Of a stretch of 64,000 nucleotides of DNA, positions 39,428 to 49,205 are shown one piece after another. The DNA is from Clostridia bacterium (GTDB taxonomy: Bacteria > Bacillota > TC1 > UBA5767), in assembly GCA_030625965.1 (NCBI GenBank), contig DAOUPV010000002.1:38902-102901 (forward strand), given 5' to 3'. Under the pieces are notes generated by a model that saw only the letters and a program-made list of their open reading frames with translations, searched no databases and was not told the DNA's origin. Made by a program: the position numbers and the translations under genes. Each line of letters starts with the position of its first letter. The stretch's first letter is position 1.

Positions 39428-42400
39428 ATGGATGATTTTCGTAATGTTACGGTTAGTATTGATGGGAAAAAGGTCATCGCCCATGCGGGAGATAATATAT
39501 GGGATGTGGCGCTATCCGCTGGGATAGAAATTCCCAACCTCTGTCATGACACCAAACTTAATCCGAATGGGAAATGTGGCTTATGTGTGGTGCAGATTGA
39601 TGGCAAAGAGCCGGTATGTGCATGTGAGACACCTGTACATGACGGAATGGACATCGTAACTGAAAACGAGTTGCTCGCCTCCATGCGTTGCGAGGCACTG
39701 CAGAAGATGGCGGACAAGCATCGCGGTGATTGCATCGCCCCTTGCCGTTTGGAATGTCCGGCGGATAGCGATTGCCAAGGTTATGCGGGCTTGATTGCCG
39801 AGGGTTACTTCTCAGAAGCACTGCAGTTATTAAAAGAAAAATATCCTTTGCCTGCCTCGTTGGGTCGGATATGTCCGCATCCTTGCGAGGAGGCCTGTAG
39901 ACGCAATCTTCTCGAGGGCCCTGTATCACTGGCGAAGCTGAAGCGCTTTGCGGCGGACGTCGATTTGGGATTGGAAACGTCATACATGCCCGAGACGGAC
40001 GCCTTGACAGGGAAAAGCGTAGCGATCATCGGCAGCGGTCCAGCAGGGCTGACGGCAGCCTGGCAGCTGCTGCAAAAGGGCCATAAGGTGACGATATATG
40101 AAGCCATGCCCGAAATGGGCGGGATGCTGCGTTATGGCATTCCAGAATTTCGGCTGCCGAAAGCTGTTCTGGATCAGGAAATCGCACTGATAGAGGCCAT
40201 GGGCGCGAAGATGAATATTTCCTGTCCCATCGATGAGAAGCGGTTCGATGAACTGAGAAAGCAGTACGACGCGGTATTCGTTTCCATTGGGGCTTGGAAG
40301 AGCTCATCGCTTAATATTCCGGGAGAGTATTTGCATAACGTCATGAGTGGATTGGATTTCTTACGTCGAATCGCACAGCAGGAAACGCTGAACTTGGGCA
40401 AACACGTCGTCGTGGTTGGAGGGGGCAACACAGCCATCGATGCCTGCCGAGCAGCCTACCGTTTACCGAGCGTGAAAAAGGTTACCCTGGTTTACCGTAG
40501 AGCGCGTGATCAAATGCCGGTCATTGAAGAGGAACTGCTGGAAGCAGAGAAAGAAGGTATCGAGTTCTGCTTCTTGGCTACCCCGGTAGAAGTCAAACCA
40601 TGTAACGACGAACTCTATCTGGTTCTGCAAAAGATGCATTTGGCAATGCCGGATGCATCAGGGCGTAGACGCCCTGAACCGATTACGGGCGAAATCCGGG
40701 AATGTTCTTGTGATTATTTAATCGTAGCGATCGGTCAGCAGGTCGATACGGGAGGCTTCCCCCAACTGAATCTTTCGCATCAGGGGACGATCCAGACGGA
40801 CGACCGACTGCAGACCGGTATGCCGGGTGTTTTCGCAGGCGGTGACGCGGCGAATTCCGGCCCTGGCCTGGCGGTGGAGGCTGTCGCGGACGGACAGAAG
40901 GCCGCGAGAGCCATCGACGCCTATCTGCGTGGCGAGGAGTACGTCGAGCAGGACAAGACCTATTTCAGGCAAAATGACCTGACTGCTGAAGCGTTCTCCC
41001 ATGTCAATCCGCAGGAACGGGTAGCAGCGCCAATTCTGGATTGCAGCGACAGGATGAAGAATTTCACGGAAACCGCTGGGGGATTCTCAGCAGATGAAGC
41101 TGTGCAAGAAGCTTCGCGTTGTTTGGAGTGTGGGTGTCTTGATTTATATGAATGCAAGTTGCTCTCCTATATGAAACAGTATGGCATGGAAACAGCGGTG
41201 CCAGACCAGACACCGCGTCAAGTCATTGATCGCCGTCATCCATATATTCATTACGATCCCAATAAATGCGTTCTTTGCGGATTGTGTGTTCGTGTTTGTT
41301 CCGAGATGATGGGATACGATTCTTGGAAGCTCGATGAAAGCGGTAATCATGCACTGATCAAAACTGCTTCAGGTGGAGCGCTCCAGACTACATCTTGCAT
41401 CGGATGCGGTCAGTGTGTGGAACATTGTCCTACCGGAGCGCTAACGGAACGAAATCCCAGGCAAAAACCGCTGGTACTTCCTCCCAGCAAACAACGTAGT
41501 GTTTGTAATTATTGTGGCGTGGGCTGTAGCACCGAAATTCATAGTTACGGCAATGCTCTCATCAAGGTCAAGCCGATCGTTGACGGATCATTGGAGGAAA
41601 ATATTCTCTGTCGCCATGGACGATTCGGTTGGCACACGGTCTTGAGCGAAAAGGGACTCACGTCTCCATTATGTATGGATGAAGGATGTTTTCAACCTGC
41701 CAGCTGGGATGATGCCTATCTAGCGATCCATGAGGAGATCAACCGTGTGCAGCGGACGTATGGCAGTGATGCCATCGGCATCTTGGTCGCTGATCGTATG
41801 ACCAGCGAGGAGATCTATCTTTCCCGCAAGCTCGGGGAGAGTATCGGCACCAGCAGCTTCTATAGCGCCAATGTATACGACGGCGGTTTGGAAGAGGTTC
41901 TAGGTCTGGATGGCAGCAGCAATAGCTATCAAGAACTTGCCGAGACGGATTTGATATTCATCCTTGGGGCTGATGTTCCTTCTTATTATGCAATGTTGGC
42001 TGTGCCGGTACAAAAGGCCAAAAAGAAGGGCGCCAAGCTGTTGCTGGCGGCAGCTGAGGGCTGGAATGGCTTCAATATGCTAGCAGATCAGCGTGCAGTC
42101 GTGGAGGACGATACAAGATTTCTCAAAGAAATGCTCCAATATCTTCTCAGACAGTGTTGTTGTCCAACCAACGCCGAAGGTTATGAACAATTGGTTGTCT
42201 CCCTGGCGGGTGTAGAGCCAAGTGAGGAGGCGACAGCCTTCGCCAAAGCGTACCTGGAAGCGCCTAATGCGATGATCATGCTCGATCGTGAGCGAGTTTC
42301 AACGGAGACAGCACGTTTGCTTGCCAATCTAGCCGTCATCAGCGGACATATCGGCAAGCCCAAAAACGGATTGATACAGATGCTGCAACATAGCAATACT

Positions 42401-42994
42401 CAGAGTGTGTCTTATATGAACATCCGCGCCAATATGTCTGATTTACAAGAAGACATACAGAGTGGAAAAATCAAAGGCTTGATCTTGGTTGAGCAATTCA
42501 TTGATAAGGAATTAGCGAATTCCCTCGAATTCATAATGCTGATGGACAGTATGTCCGGTCCGGCTTTTGAGTATGCAGACGTATTTCTTCCCATGCCAGG
42601 ATATGGCGCCTTTGACGGCAGTTATGTTAACGCTGAAGGGCGGGTGCAACGTCTGCAGCGAGTCTTAGCACCACCAGCCGGCAAGGATGGCTGGCAAGTT
42701 TTGGATGACATGATTGGCTATATTGATCCAGCACAACAACTGTCAACTTTGGAAGCGGTGCAAGATGAGTTGAGTCAGAGATTTCCTTTATATAAGCCCT
42801 GTTTGCAGGGGGGGGAGGATTTTGTTGCAGGTGGTCCAGTTTGCTATCAAAACGGATTCGCTTTTACTGATGGCAATGCCCGTTTATATCCTGCACAACC
42901 AGATTCGAGAATGTTTAGCGAGATGATATTTGCAGATGTACCTTTGGTCGTCTGGTTTGATCAGTTGATAAAGGAAGGTCTGCTGCAATACTAG
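39428..42994 (+). CDS. Large fusion oxidoreductase: 2Fe-2S + GltD/NfnB-like FAD-NAD(P) module + 4Fe-4S ferredoxin domains + NuoG/FDH-like molybdopterin-fold domain
   Basis: CHDTKLNPNGKCGLCVVQIDG; CPHPCEEACRR; VAIIGSGPAGLTAAWQL; VVVVGGGNTAIDACRAAYRL; CVLCGLCVRVC; CIGCGQCVEHCPTG; CNYCGVGC...ILCRHGRFGW. Confidence 0.88.
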   Translation: MDDFRNVTVSIDGKKVIAHAGDNIWDVALSAGIEIPNLCHDTKLNPNGKCGLCVVQIDGKEPVCACETPVHDGMDIVTENELLASMRCEALQKMADKHRGDCIAPCRLECPADSDCQGYAGLIAEGYFSEALQLLKEKYPLPASLGRICPHPCEEACRRNLLEGPVSLAKLKRFAADVDLGLETSYMPETDALTGKSVAIIGSGPAGLTAAWQLLQKGHKVTIYEAMPEMGGMLRYGIPEFRLPKAVLDQEIALIEAMGAKMNISCPIDEKRFDELRKQYDAVFVSIGAWKSSSLNIPGEYLHNVMSGLDFLRRIAQQETLNLGKHVVVVGGGNTAIDACRAAYRLPSVKKVTLVYRRARDQMPVIEEELLEAEKEGIEFCFLATPVEVKPCNDELYLVLQKMHLAMPDASGRRRPEPITGEIRECSCDYLIVAIGQQVDTGGFPQLNLSHQGTIQTDDRLQTGMPGVFAGGDAANSGPGLAVEAVADGQKAARAIDAYLRGEEYVEQDKTYFRQNDLTAEAFSHVNPQERVAAPILDCSDRMKNFTETAGGFSADEAVQEASRCLECGCLDLYECKLLSYMKQYGMETAVPDQTPRQVIDRRHPYIHYDPNKCVLCGLCVRVCSEMMGYDSWKLDESGNHALIKTASGGALQTTSCIGCGQCVEHCPTGALTERNPRQKPLVLPPSKQRSVCNYCGVGCSTEIHSYGNALIKVKPIVDGSLEENILCRHGRFGWHTVLSEKGLTSPLCMDEGCFQPASWDDAYLAIHEEINRVQRTYGSDAIGILVADRMTSEEIYLSRKLGESIGTSSFYSANVYDGGLEEVLGLDGSSNSYQELAETDLIFILGADVPSYYAMLAVPVQKAKKKGAKLLLAAAEGWNGFNMLADQRAVVEDDTRFLKEMLQYLLRQCCCPTNAEGYEQLVVSLAGVEPSEEATAFAKAYLEAPNAMIMLDRERVSTETARLLANLAVISGHIGKPKNGLIQMLQHSNTQSVSYMNIRANMSDLQEDIQSGKIKGLILVEQFIDKELANSLEFIMLMDSMSGPAFEYADVFLPMPGYGAFDGSYVNAEGRVQRLQRVLAPPAGKDGWQVLDDMIGYIDPAQQLSTLEAVQDELSQRFPLYKPCLQGGEDFVAGGPVCYQNGFAFTDGNARLYPAQPDSRMFSEMIFADVPLVVWFDQLIKEGLLQY

Positions 42995-43043
42995 ATCTTT
43001 GTAAATGACACGCATGTTTTTGTAATATGAAGGAGGTATATTG

Positions 43044-43904
43044 ATGAGCGGTTTTGAGTATGTAAGGTCGAACGGCATCCAAGAGACACTCAATATTCTG
43101 GCGAAGGAAAAAGAAGATTCTGTATTGGTAGCTGGTGCGACTAATGTTATGAATGATATTCGTTCAAGAAAACTGCAGAATAAAATCCTAGTGGATATAA
43201 GCAATATCGGAGAATTGTCTGGTATTACACAAGAAGACGGCATGATTCGCATTGGCGCTTTAACAACAGTGGCTGATATAGCTAAAAGCGCGCTGCTCTG
43301 TAAGCAGGCACCGGCGCTGTACCAAGCAGCTCAGGTCTTTGCGGATCCCAGCACCTGTAACTATGCAACCATAGGTGGAAACATTGCCCATGCATGTCCG
43401 GCTGCTGACACAGCACCACCATTGCTTGCACTAGATGCAGAGGTGGAAATCGCCAAGAAGGGCAATATCCGCACGCTGCATATCAATAATTTTTTCCTCG
43501 GATTTTACTCTAACCAATTGGATGATGACGAGCTTATCGTAGCGATTCGATTCAAACCACAGCGGTGCAGTGCATTTGAGAAGATCGGTCTTCGTAGTGC
43601 GATGTCAATCGCATTATTGTCTGTAGCGGTTGCTGTGGAAATCGATCAGCAGGAAAAGGTGCGTACGTGCGCAATCGCTCTTGGTGCGGCAGCGCCGCGT
43701 CCTGTGCGTGCATCGCATGCGGAGGCGGTTATGATAGGATCCAAGCCGACTCCGGAGCTATATGCGAAAATGGCGGAGGCACTTTGTGAGGATATCGCTC
43801 CCAATCCAAAGAGCGCACGAGCTAGCAAATTATATAGGGAAGTAGTTGGAGGCTCATTGCTAGAAAAAGTATTCAAGAATGCAATAGGCAGTGCCATAGA
43901 ATAA
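43044..43904 (+). CDS. Xanthine dehydrogenase-family FAD-binding subunit
   Basis: VLVAGATNVMNDIRSRK; NYATIGGNIAHACPAADTAPPLLALDAEVEI; CoxM-like C-terminus. Confidence 0.9.
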   Translation: MSGFEYVRSNGIQETLNILAKEKEDSVLVAGATNVMNDIRSRKLQNKILVDISNIGELSGITQEDGMIRIGALTTVADIAKSALLCKQAPALYQAAQVFADPSTCNYATIGGNIAHACPAADTAPPLLALDAEVEIAKKGNIRTLHINNFFLGFYSNQLDDDELIVAIRFKPQRCSAFEKIGLRSAMSIALLSVAVAVEIDQQEKVRTCAIALGAAAPRPVRASHAEAVMIGSKPTPELYAKMAEALCEDIAPNPKSARASKLYREVVGGSLLEKVFKNAIGSAIE

Positions 43905-44055
43905 TCTTTTACTCAACAACCGAAGAACAGTTGTATAAAGAGTTATTGGGAAATACTATACTATTCGCAATTGCATATCCGATAGTCGGAGTGCAGAAAC
44001 ATCTATCAGCTCCTTAAGCTGAAGAAATATGCTGAAGAAATATTAATATGAACAA

Positions 44056-44105
44056 TGGATAAGAGGGATTGGAATATCTAATCTTTCTTATCCTCTTTTT
44101 ATTTT
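44056..44105 (+). terminator. Probable terminator of the catabolic cluster
   Basis: GGATAAGAgggattggaatatctaatctTTCTTATCCTCTTTTTATTTT. Confidence 0.6.
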
Positions 44106-44126
44106 GTTGCTGCACTTAAAGCATAA

Positions 44127-44172
44127 AAACACCCCGTTCCCAGGCTAGTTTGACTGGGAACGGGGTGCATAG
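44127..44172 (-). terminator. Intrinsic terminator of glucosaminidase gene (minus strand)
   Basis: Inverted repeat CACCCCGTTCCCAG...CTGGGAACGGGGTG, followed on the minus strand by a T-run. Confidence 0.8.
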
Positions 44173-44223
44173 TATAAGCGCACTCTTTATATTAAAGTTT
44201 ATAAGATTTAAAAGTATACACTT

Positions 44224-44901
44224 TTAATGAAGGAAATAACCGTTTTCCAGGCGCTCCCATATGGTCGAGATGTTACGTTTCCAACTAGTATCCGCGGCAT
44301 AAATGGTATTCATGCCGGGTAGGGTAGCATCCACGTAATACTTGCCTTCTTCATCCAGGTAATGCTCCTGCAGGAATTCGGCCACGTAGAGCACGCAACT
44401 TTCCGCGGTGGAGAAATTCTTGGCTGAGTTAGGACTATTGGTGTAAGCGGCAAAACCGAAAAGGTTGTTACGGTTTCGGGCGTAGGAACTGGCTCCCCAG
44501 GCACTTTCATGAATCGCGATAGAGGCCAATGCGGCTGCGTTAATATCGTAAAGTGCTTCCGCTTCTTTAAACGCCTGGCCAAGGCCTTGCATGTTGGTTC
44601 CGTCTAAAACGGTATCTAGCTCTTCCGCGCTCATTCTGGTCTGGCTGACCAGGCTCATCTGTAAATAATCTATGTCCAGTTCAGAAGATGTTTGGGGTAA
44701 CCTCGGCTGTCGTACTTCGATGGGTTCCAGCGTTATATTTAGTTCTTCCGCATTGGCCCGTTTTAGGACCGGATTGCTGACGGAAGAAGTACCTTCTGTG
44801 GTGGCGTAAGAATAATTTGATGAGAGCAGTACGGAGAGCAGTACGATGGTCGCCACGATCAAGAAAAACTTCTTGTCGGCCACGTGCTGTTGTCTACTCA
44901 T
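44224..44901 (-). CDS. Exported glucosaminidase-domain (peptidoglycan hydrolase) protein
   Basis: N-terminal TM; AEALYDINAAALASIAIHESAWGASSYARNRNNLFGFAAY glucosaminidase core. Confidence 0.85.
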   Translation of the reverse strand: MSRQQHVADKKFFLIVATIVLLSVLLSSNYSYATTEGTSSVSNPVLKRANAEELNITLEPIEVRQPRLPQTSSELDIDYLQMSLVSQTRMSAEELDTVLDGTNMQGLGQAFKEAEALYDINAAALASIAIHESAWGASSYARNRNNLFGFAAYTNSPNSAKNFSTAESCVLYVAEFLQEHYLDEEGKYYVDATLPGMNTIYAADTSWKRNISTIWERLENGYFLH

Positions 44902-45128
44902 TTCAATCTACCTTTCCTTTGTGTCGAAATTTACTCCTGGACAGGTTTCCCTGTACCGAGTGCAATCCTATCATATAAAAGGGGAAGGAGGAAAGGCGAG
45001 GAATCAAGGCTGAAATCAGTTGATTTGTAAGGAAGTAGAGTACCACAGAGGGCAAATCGGGCGTTCTTAAGATTTCGCGCGTATTCTCACTTATACGCGT
45101 GTATTCTCTTGAATTCATAAAAAAAGTA

Positions 45129-46877
45129 CTAGGCGATGCCTAGTACTTTTAACATTTCACTCATATTTTCCGGCAGAGAGACAATTTTATTTGCTGTGAA
45201 GTCGTAGTGAGTCTCACCTACCGTTAGTCTTGCAGTACCCCCCTGAAGGGCTAGGTCGACCTTCGTGTCGGGGTGTTTATTTTTTGCCAAATTCCAAAGG
45301 AGGATGGCTTTTTCCAGACCGTCACCAGTGTGGAAATTGGCCACTTCGTCCGGTTGAGCCAGACGATTTTCGCTGTATATGGAATCTTCATCGAAAGCGT
45401 TGATGCTCTCATAGGCTTCGGCTAAGCTTTGGCCTATGAACATTTCAATGCTGACAGGATTACGTTCCAGGGCCGCTTTCAAGAACGGATACCAGTAGTC
45501 TCCCACGATTTCGCGGTATGCCATGAAGGCTAGGCTGGTAGCCTCTGAGGTATCTTTTAATGTTCGTAGGTAAGCGATGATTTGCTGCCTGTCCGTAAGA
45601 CCGCTTAGGGTCAGGTCTTCTTCCTGCGCCTGGTAGTCTTTACCTTCATAAGATGGCAGCATCGGGTCAGTCTTGCAGAACTCTAGCAGGTCCGGTACGA
45701 TTTCAGTTGCTTTGCGGCAGATATTGGACAGTTGGTCCGTGATGATATCTGGCTGTTCTTTCAGCTCCTTGATATGGATGTGGTTGTTCTGAAAGAACTG
45801 CTGCATGGTTTTAAGGCTGACCCTGCCTTCCACGGGATTGCTGTAGTACTCGTCTTCCTCGATGGAATCCAGCAGCTTGGTCTGGGTGTTGGTGCCAACC
45901 TGATACGGGCTACTGTGTTCGTAGCGGAAAACGTCTTCAGCCGGGATATATAGCGTCTTGCCGAACCGTTCTGTCTCAAACTGGAAACAGCACTGCCGGT
46001 TGTTATATTCGCGAAGGAAATTGGCCAGGATCTCATAGTTTACGTCGGTGCTCAGGAAGTCTTGCAGCTCAGCACGGAAAGTTTCGTAGGATTCCCGGGG
46101 TAATGTGGTCTTGTCATACACCCTATGGATATACCCCTTACTATTGGAGATGAATGTAATATGTTCATTGACTAGTGCTCGCTTGGCTTTGTAGGAGAGC
46201 ACCGTTCCGTTGAACCACATGTTCTTGGTTACTAGCCGCCGGTTGTTGGTCAGTAGACCATCATTGATCTCCACGAAGTTCTGAGAATGTAGCGGTGTAG
46301 CGATCATGTACATTTTATCTGTAGGTACTTCCGCCATGACGAATAGGGCTGCAAAATAGAGGGTGGAGAAGGAGACACATTCACCAGCTCCTTTGCGATA
46401 ACCCGGGCGTCGATAGAAATTCTCCATGGCTTCCGGCGTCTCAGTCTTCCAGTAGGGAATGACCTCTGAATCATACTTTTCCAATCCGAAGTGCCTGCGG
46501 ATGTCCATGTCAAAGTAATACTTATCACCTTCGTAACCGAACAGCGCATTGCTCTTTGACAGGGTATCATCATCGATGAACTTTTTGAAACGGTTCATCT
46601 CTACATCCTTATTGGTGAGGCCCCAGGTATCAAGGTCCAGGTTGAAATCATAGTTATCCATAATATATTGTTTTACACGCAAAATTTTGCGGTAACCCTT
46701 CAGAGTATCCATTTTGGAAAACCATGGATCTTCCTTCCATTTCCAGATGGAAGGGCTCATGATATTCGCCAGAACTAGTGAGAACATCAGCTCCGGGAAA
46801 ATGAAAATCTCCATATCAGATAATGTAACAGCGGAAGAATATTTCTCCATCGATTCCGCATCGTAAATGTTCAGCAT
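45129..46877 (-). CDS. Hypothetical protein with transglutaminase-like (Cys-His-Asp) segment
   Basis: 582 aa; GAGECVSFSTLYFAALFVMAEVPTDKMYMIATPLHSQNFVEINDG. Confidence 0.55.
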   Translation of the reverse strand: MLNIYDAESMEKYSSAVTLSDMEIFIFPELMFSLVLANIMSPSIWKWKEDPWFSKMDTLKGYRKILRVKQYIMDNYDFNLDLDTWGLTNKDVEMNRFKKFIDDDTLSKSNALFGYEGDKYYFDMDIRRHFGLEKYDSEVIPYWKTETPEAMENFYRRPGYRKGAGECVSFSTLYFAALFVMAEVPTDKMYMIATPLHSQNFVEINDGLLTNNRRLVTKNMWFNGTVLSYKAKRALVNEHITFISNSKGYIHRVYDKTTLPRESYETFRAELQDFLSTDVNYEILANFLREYNNRQCCFQFETERFGKTLYIPAEDVFRYEHSSPYQVGTNTQTKLLDSIEEDEYYSNPVEGRVSLKTMQQFFQNNHIHIKELKEQPDIITDQLSNICRKATEIVPDLLEFCKTDPMLPSYEGKDYQAQEEDLTLSGLTDRQQIIAYLRTLKDTSEATSLAFMAYREIVGDYWYPFLKAALERNPVSIEMFIGQSLAEAYESINAFDEDSIYSENRLAQPDEVANFHTGDGLEKAILLWNLAKNKHPDTKVDLALQGGTARLTVGETHYDFTANKIVSLPENMSEMLKVLGIA

Positions 46878-46951
46878 ATTTCCTCCTTATTAGTGTGCCT
46901 ATTTCTGGATTATATATTATGATAATAGCAGAAGCAAACATGGAGGCATAC

Positions 46952-48196
46952 ATGAAAAATCATACAAGGGAAAAACGACCTTTATTGCAGAAAGACTATC
47001 TTCTGGCAATTATAGCAGGCGGAATCTTCATAACCATAAACTTCGCCTTGTTCACGGTAGGTCCGCTGTATATGATTCATTCAGGCTACTCTGAGTTCAT
47101 GGCAGGCCTGCAGAATACGCTGTTTGCATTGTTTTGCGTGCTCTTTCGCTTTTATTTCGCACCATTGGCGGATATCAAGGGGCGTAAGGCAATGATGCTC
47201 TTGGGAAGCCTTAGTTTTGTAGTCGGGACGCTGTTTTTCTTTTTCTCTCAGGGATCATTTCTGATCGTCATCATAGCCAGGATTGCCATGGGTGTAGGTA
47301 TGGCATCGTATCTATCAGCCATGAGCTGCTATATTTCGGAACTGGTGCCAGCCGAGAGCCGGGGTCTGGCCATTGGCTTGCAACGCGCGATGTATTCTCT
47401 GGGGCTGATGCTTGGCCCGGTGGGGGCGCTGGCCCTCGTAAAAAGATATGGTTACCCGGAAATGTTTCTGACACTGGTGGCGCTAGCGCTGTTGATGTCA
47501 TTGTTGGTTTCTTTCTTACAGGAAACCTATAAATCTCTGGAAAACAAAGTGCAATTGAAGAAAATCATCGGCGAGTACAAGGTACTGCTTAAGAATCCGC
47601 AGGCAAGACGTATCTTCGGTCTGATTCTAGTACTCTGCATTGGTTACGGCGCCATTTTGTCCTTCGTGGCCATCTACTTGGGCGGTTTTTCTGCCATCCC
47701 AAATGTGGGTCTGTTCTTTACATTTTTCTCAACTGGTGGTTTAATGGGAAATGTTGCAGGGGGTATGAGTGTTAACCGTTTTTCGAAGGCTAGATCAGCC
47801 ACCGTCAGCACGGTTATGTTCGCCATCGCGACTGCTCTTTTATACTTGGTGCCCTTCGCACCAAGGCAGATGCTTGTCGTGTGCTCACTACTGGGAGGAT
47901 TCGGTTTTTCAGCTGCCATCACCATAGGTGTCAATTGGCTGATCGATAGTGTACCGGAGGAAACAAAGGGTGCTGCACTGGGATTGCAGGAAAACTGCAT
48001 GGACGGTGGTTTCGCCATTGGTAGTTTTATATTCGGCCTGCTTACCCTGTGGGCTACACACCAAACTATTTTTCTTATCATAGGGATTTCGGGAATCATA
48101 TTGCCCGTTTTAATGAACAGAAGCAGCCTGCGGCTGTCTTCCAAGAATAAGGAGGAAAAAGGATATGCCACTAGTTACAACAACCGAGATGTTTAA
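46952..48196 (+). CDS. MFS transporter
   Basis: 12-TM pattern; FYFAPLADIKGRKAMMLLGS signature; RIAMGVGMASYLSAMSCYISELVPAESRGLAIGLQ. Confidence 0.9.
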   Translation: MKNHTREKRPLLQKDYLLAIIAGGIFITINFALFTVGPLYMIHSGYSEFMAGLQNTLFALFCVLFRFYFAPLADIKGRKAMMLLGSLSFVVGTLFFFFSQGSFLIVIIARIAMGVGMASYLSAMSCYISELVPAESRGLAIGLQRAMYSLGLMLGPVGALALVKRYGYPEMFLTLVALALLMSLLVSFLQETYKSLENKVQLKKIIGEYKVLLKNPQARRIFGLILVLCIGYGAILSFVAIYLGGFSAIPNVGLFFTFFSTGGLMGNVAGGMSVNRFSKARSATVSTVMFAIATALLYLVPFAPRQMLVVCSLLGGFGFSAAITIGVNWLIDSVPEETKGAALGLQENCMDGGFAIGSFIFGLLTLWATHQTIFLIIGISGIILPVLMNRSSLRLSSKNKEEKGYATSYNNRDV

Positions 48197-49094
48197 GAAA
48201 GCCTATGAGGGTGGATATGCAATCGGTGCTTTTAATGTCAACAATATGGAAATCATCCAGGGAATTACTGAAGCGGCCTACGAAGAAAAAGCACCGCTGA
48301 TTCTGCAGGTTTCCGCGGGAGCAAGAAAATATGCCAGTCATACCTACTTGATGAAGCTGGTAGAAGCTGCCCTAGCCGAAACGGATCTGCCCATCGCATT
48401 GCATCTGGACCATGGTGATTCCTTTGAGCTGTGCAAGTCTTGTATAGATGGCGGTTTCAGTTCAGTCATGATTGATGGATCCCATTTGTCATTTGCTGAA
48501 AATATCGCACTTACCAAGCGTGTTGTAGAGTATGCGCACGATAAAGGTGTGACGGTTGAAGGCGAGTTGGGCAAGTTAGCTGGCATTGAGGATGATGTCA
48601 ATGTCTCGGCGGAAGACGGCAGCTACACCAAACCGGACGAAGTGGAAGAGTTCGTATTCGGGACGGGTGTTGATTCATTGGCCATCGCCATCGGTACTAG
48701 TCACGGCGCCTTCAAATTCAAAGGGGAACCCATGCTACGTTATGACATTTTGGAAGAAGTCAGCAGAAGGCTGCCGGAATTTCCCATCGTGTTGCACGGA
48801 GCCTCATCGGTTATTCCGGAATATGTAGATATGATCAATACTTTCGGAGGAGAAATGTCCGGCGCCAAAGGCGTTCCCGAAGATATGTTACGCAAGGCGG
48901 CAGGTATGGCCGTGTGCAAGATCAATATCGATTCGGACCTGAGATTGGCCATGACCGGCACCATCCGCAAAGAGATGGCGGAGCACCCTGATGCATTCGA
49001 TCCCAGAAAGTACCTGGGACCAGCCAGGGAGGCCATCAAGGAGATGGTAAGACATAAGATAGTCAACGTACTGGGATGCAACAACAAAATATAG
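48165..49094 (+). CDS. fba: Class II fructose-bisphosphate aldolase family protein
   Basis: AIGAFNVNNMEIIQGI; IALHLDHGDSFELCKSCIDGGFSSVMIDGSHL; VLHGASSVI. Confidence 0.92.
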   Translation: MPLVTTTEMFKKAYEGGYAIGAFNVNNMEIIQGITEAAYEEKAPLILQVSAGARKYASHTYLMKLVEAALAETDLPIALHLDHGDSFELCKSCIDGGFSSVMIDGSHLSFAENIALTKRVVEYAHDKGVTVEGELGKLAGIEDDVNVSAEDGSYTKPDEVEEFVFGTGVDSLAIAIGTSHGAFKFKGEPMLRYDILEEVSRRLPEFPIVLHGASSVIPEYVDMINTFGGEMSGAKGVPEDMLRKAAGMAVCKINIDSDLRLAMTGTIRKEMAEHPDAFDPRKYLGPAREAIKEMVRHKIVNVLGCNNKI

Positions 49095-49099
49095 TAAAC

Positions 49100-49130
49100 C
49101 GGAGCATGGCCACCCCATGCTCCTTTTTTT
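49100..49130 (+). terminator. Intrinsic terminator after aldolase
   Basis: GGAGCATGGccaccCCATGCTCCTTTTTTT. Confidence 0.85.
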
Positions 49131-49205
49131 CCGTCTGGCTGCTGAAAAGTCAATGCTTTTCTTTTTGATTGCCCGGTGTTATCTTATACAGATAAGGAGA
49201 AAGTC

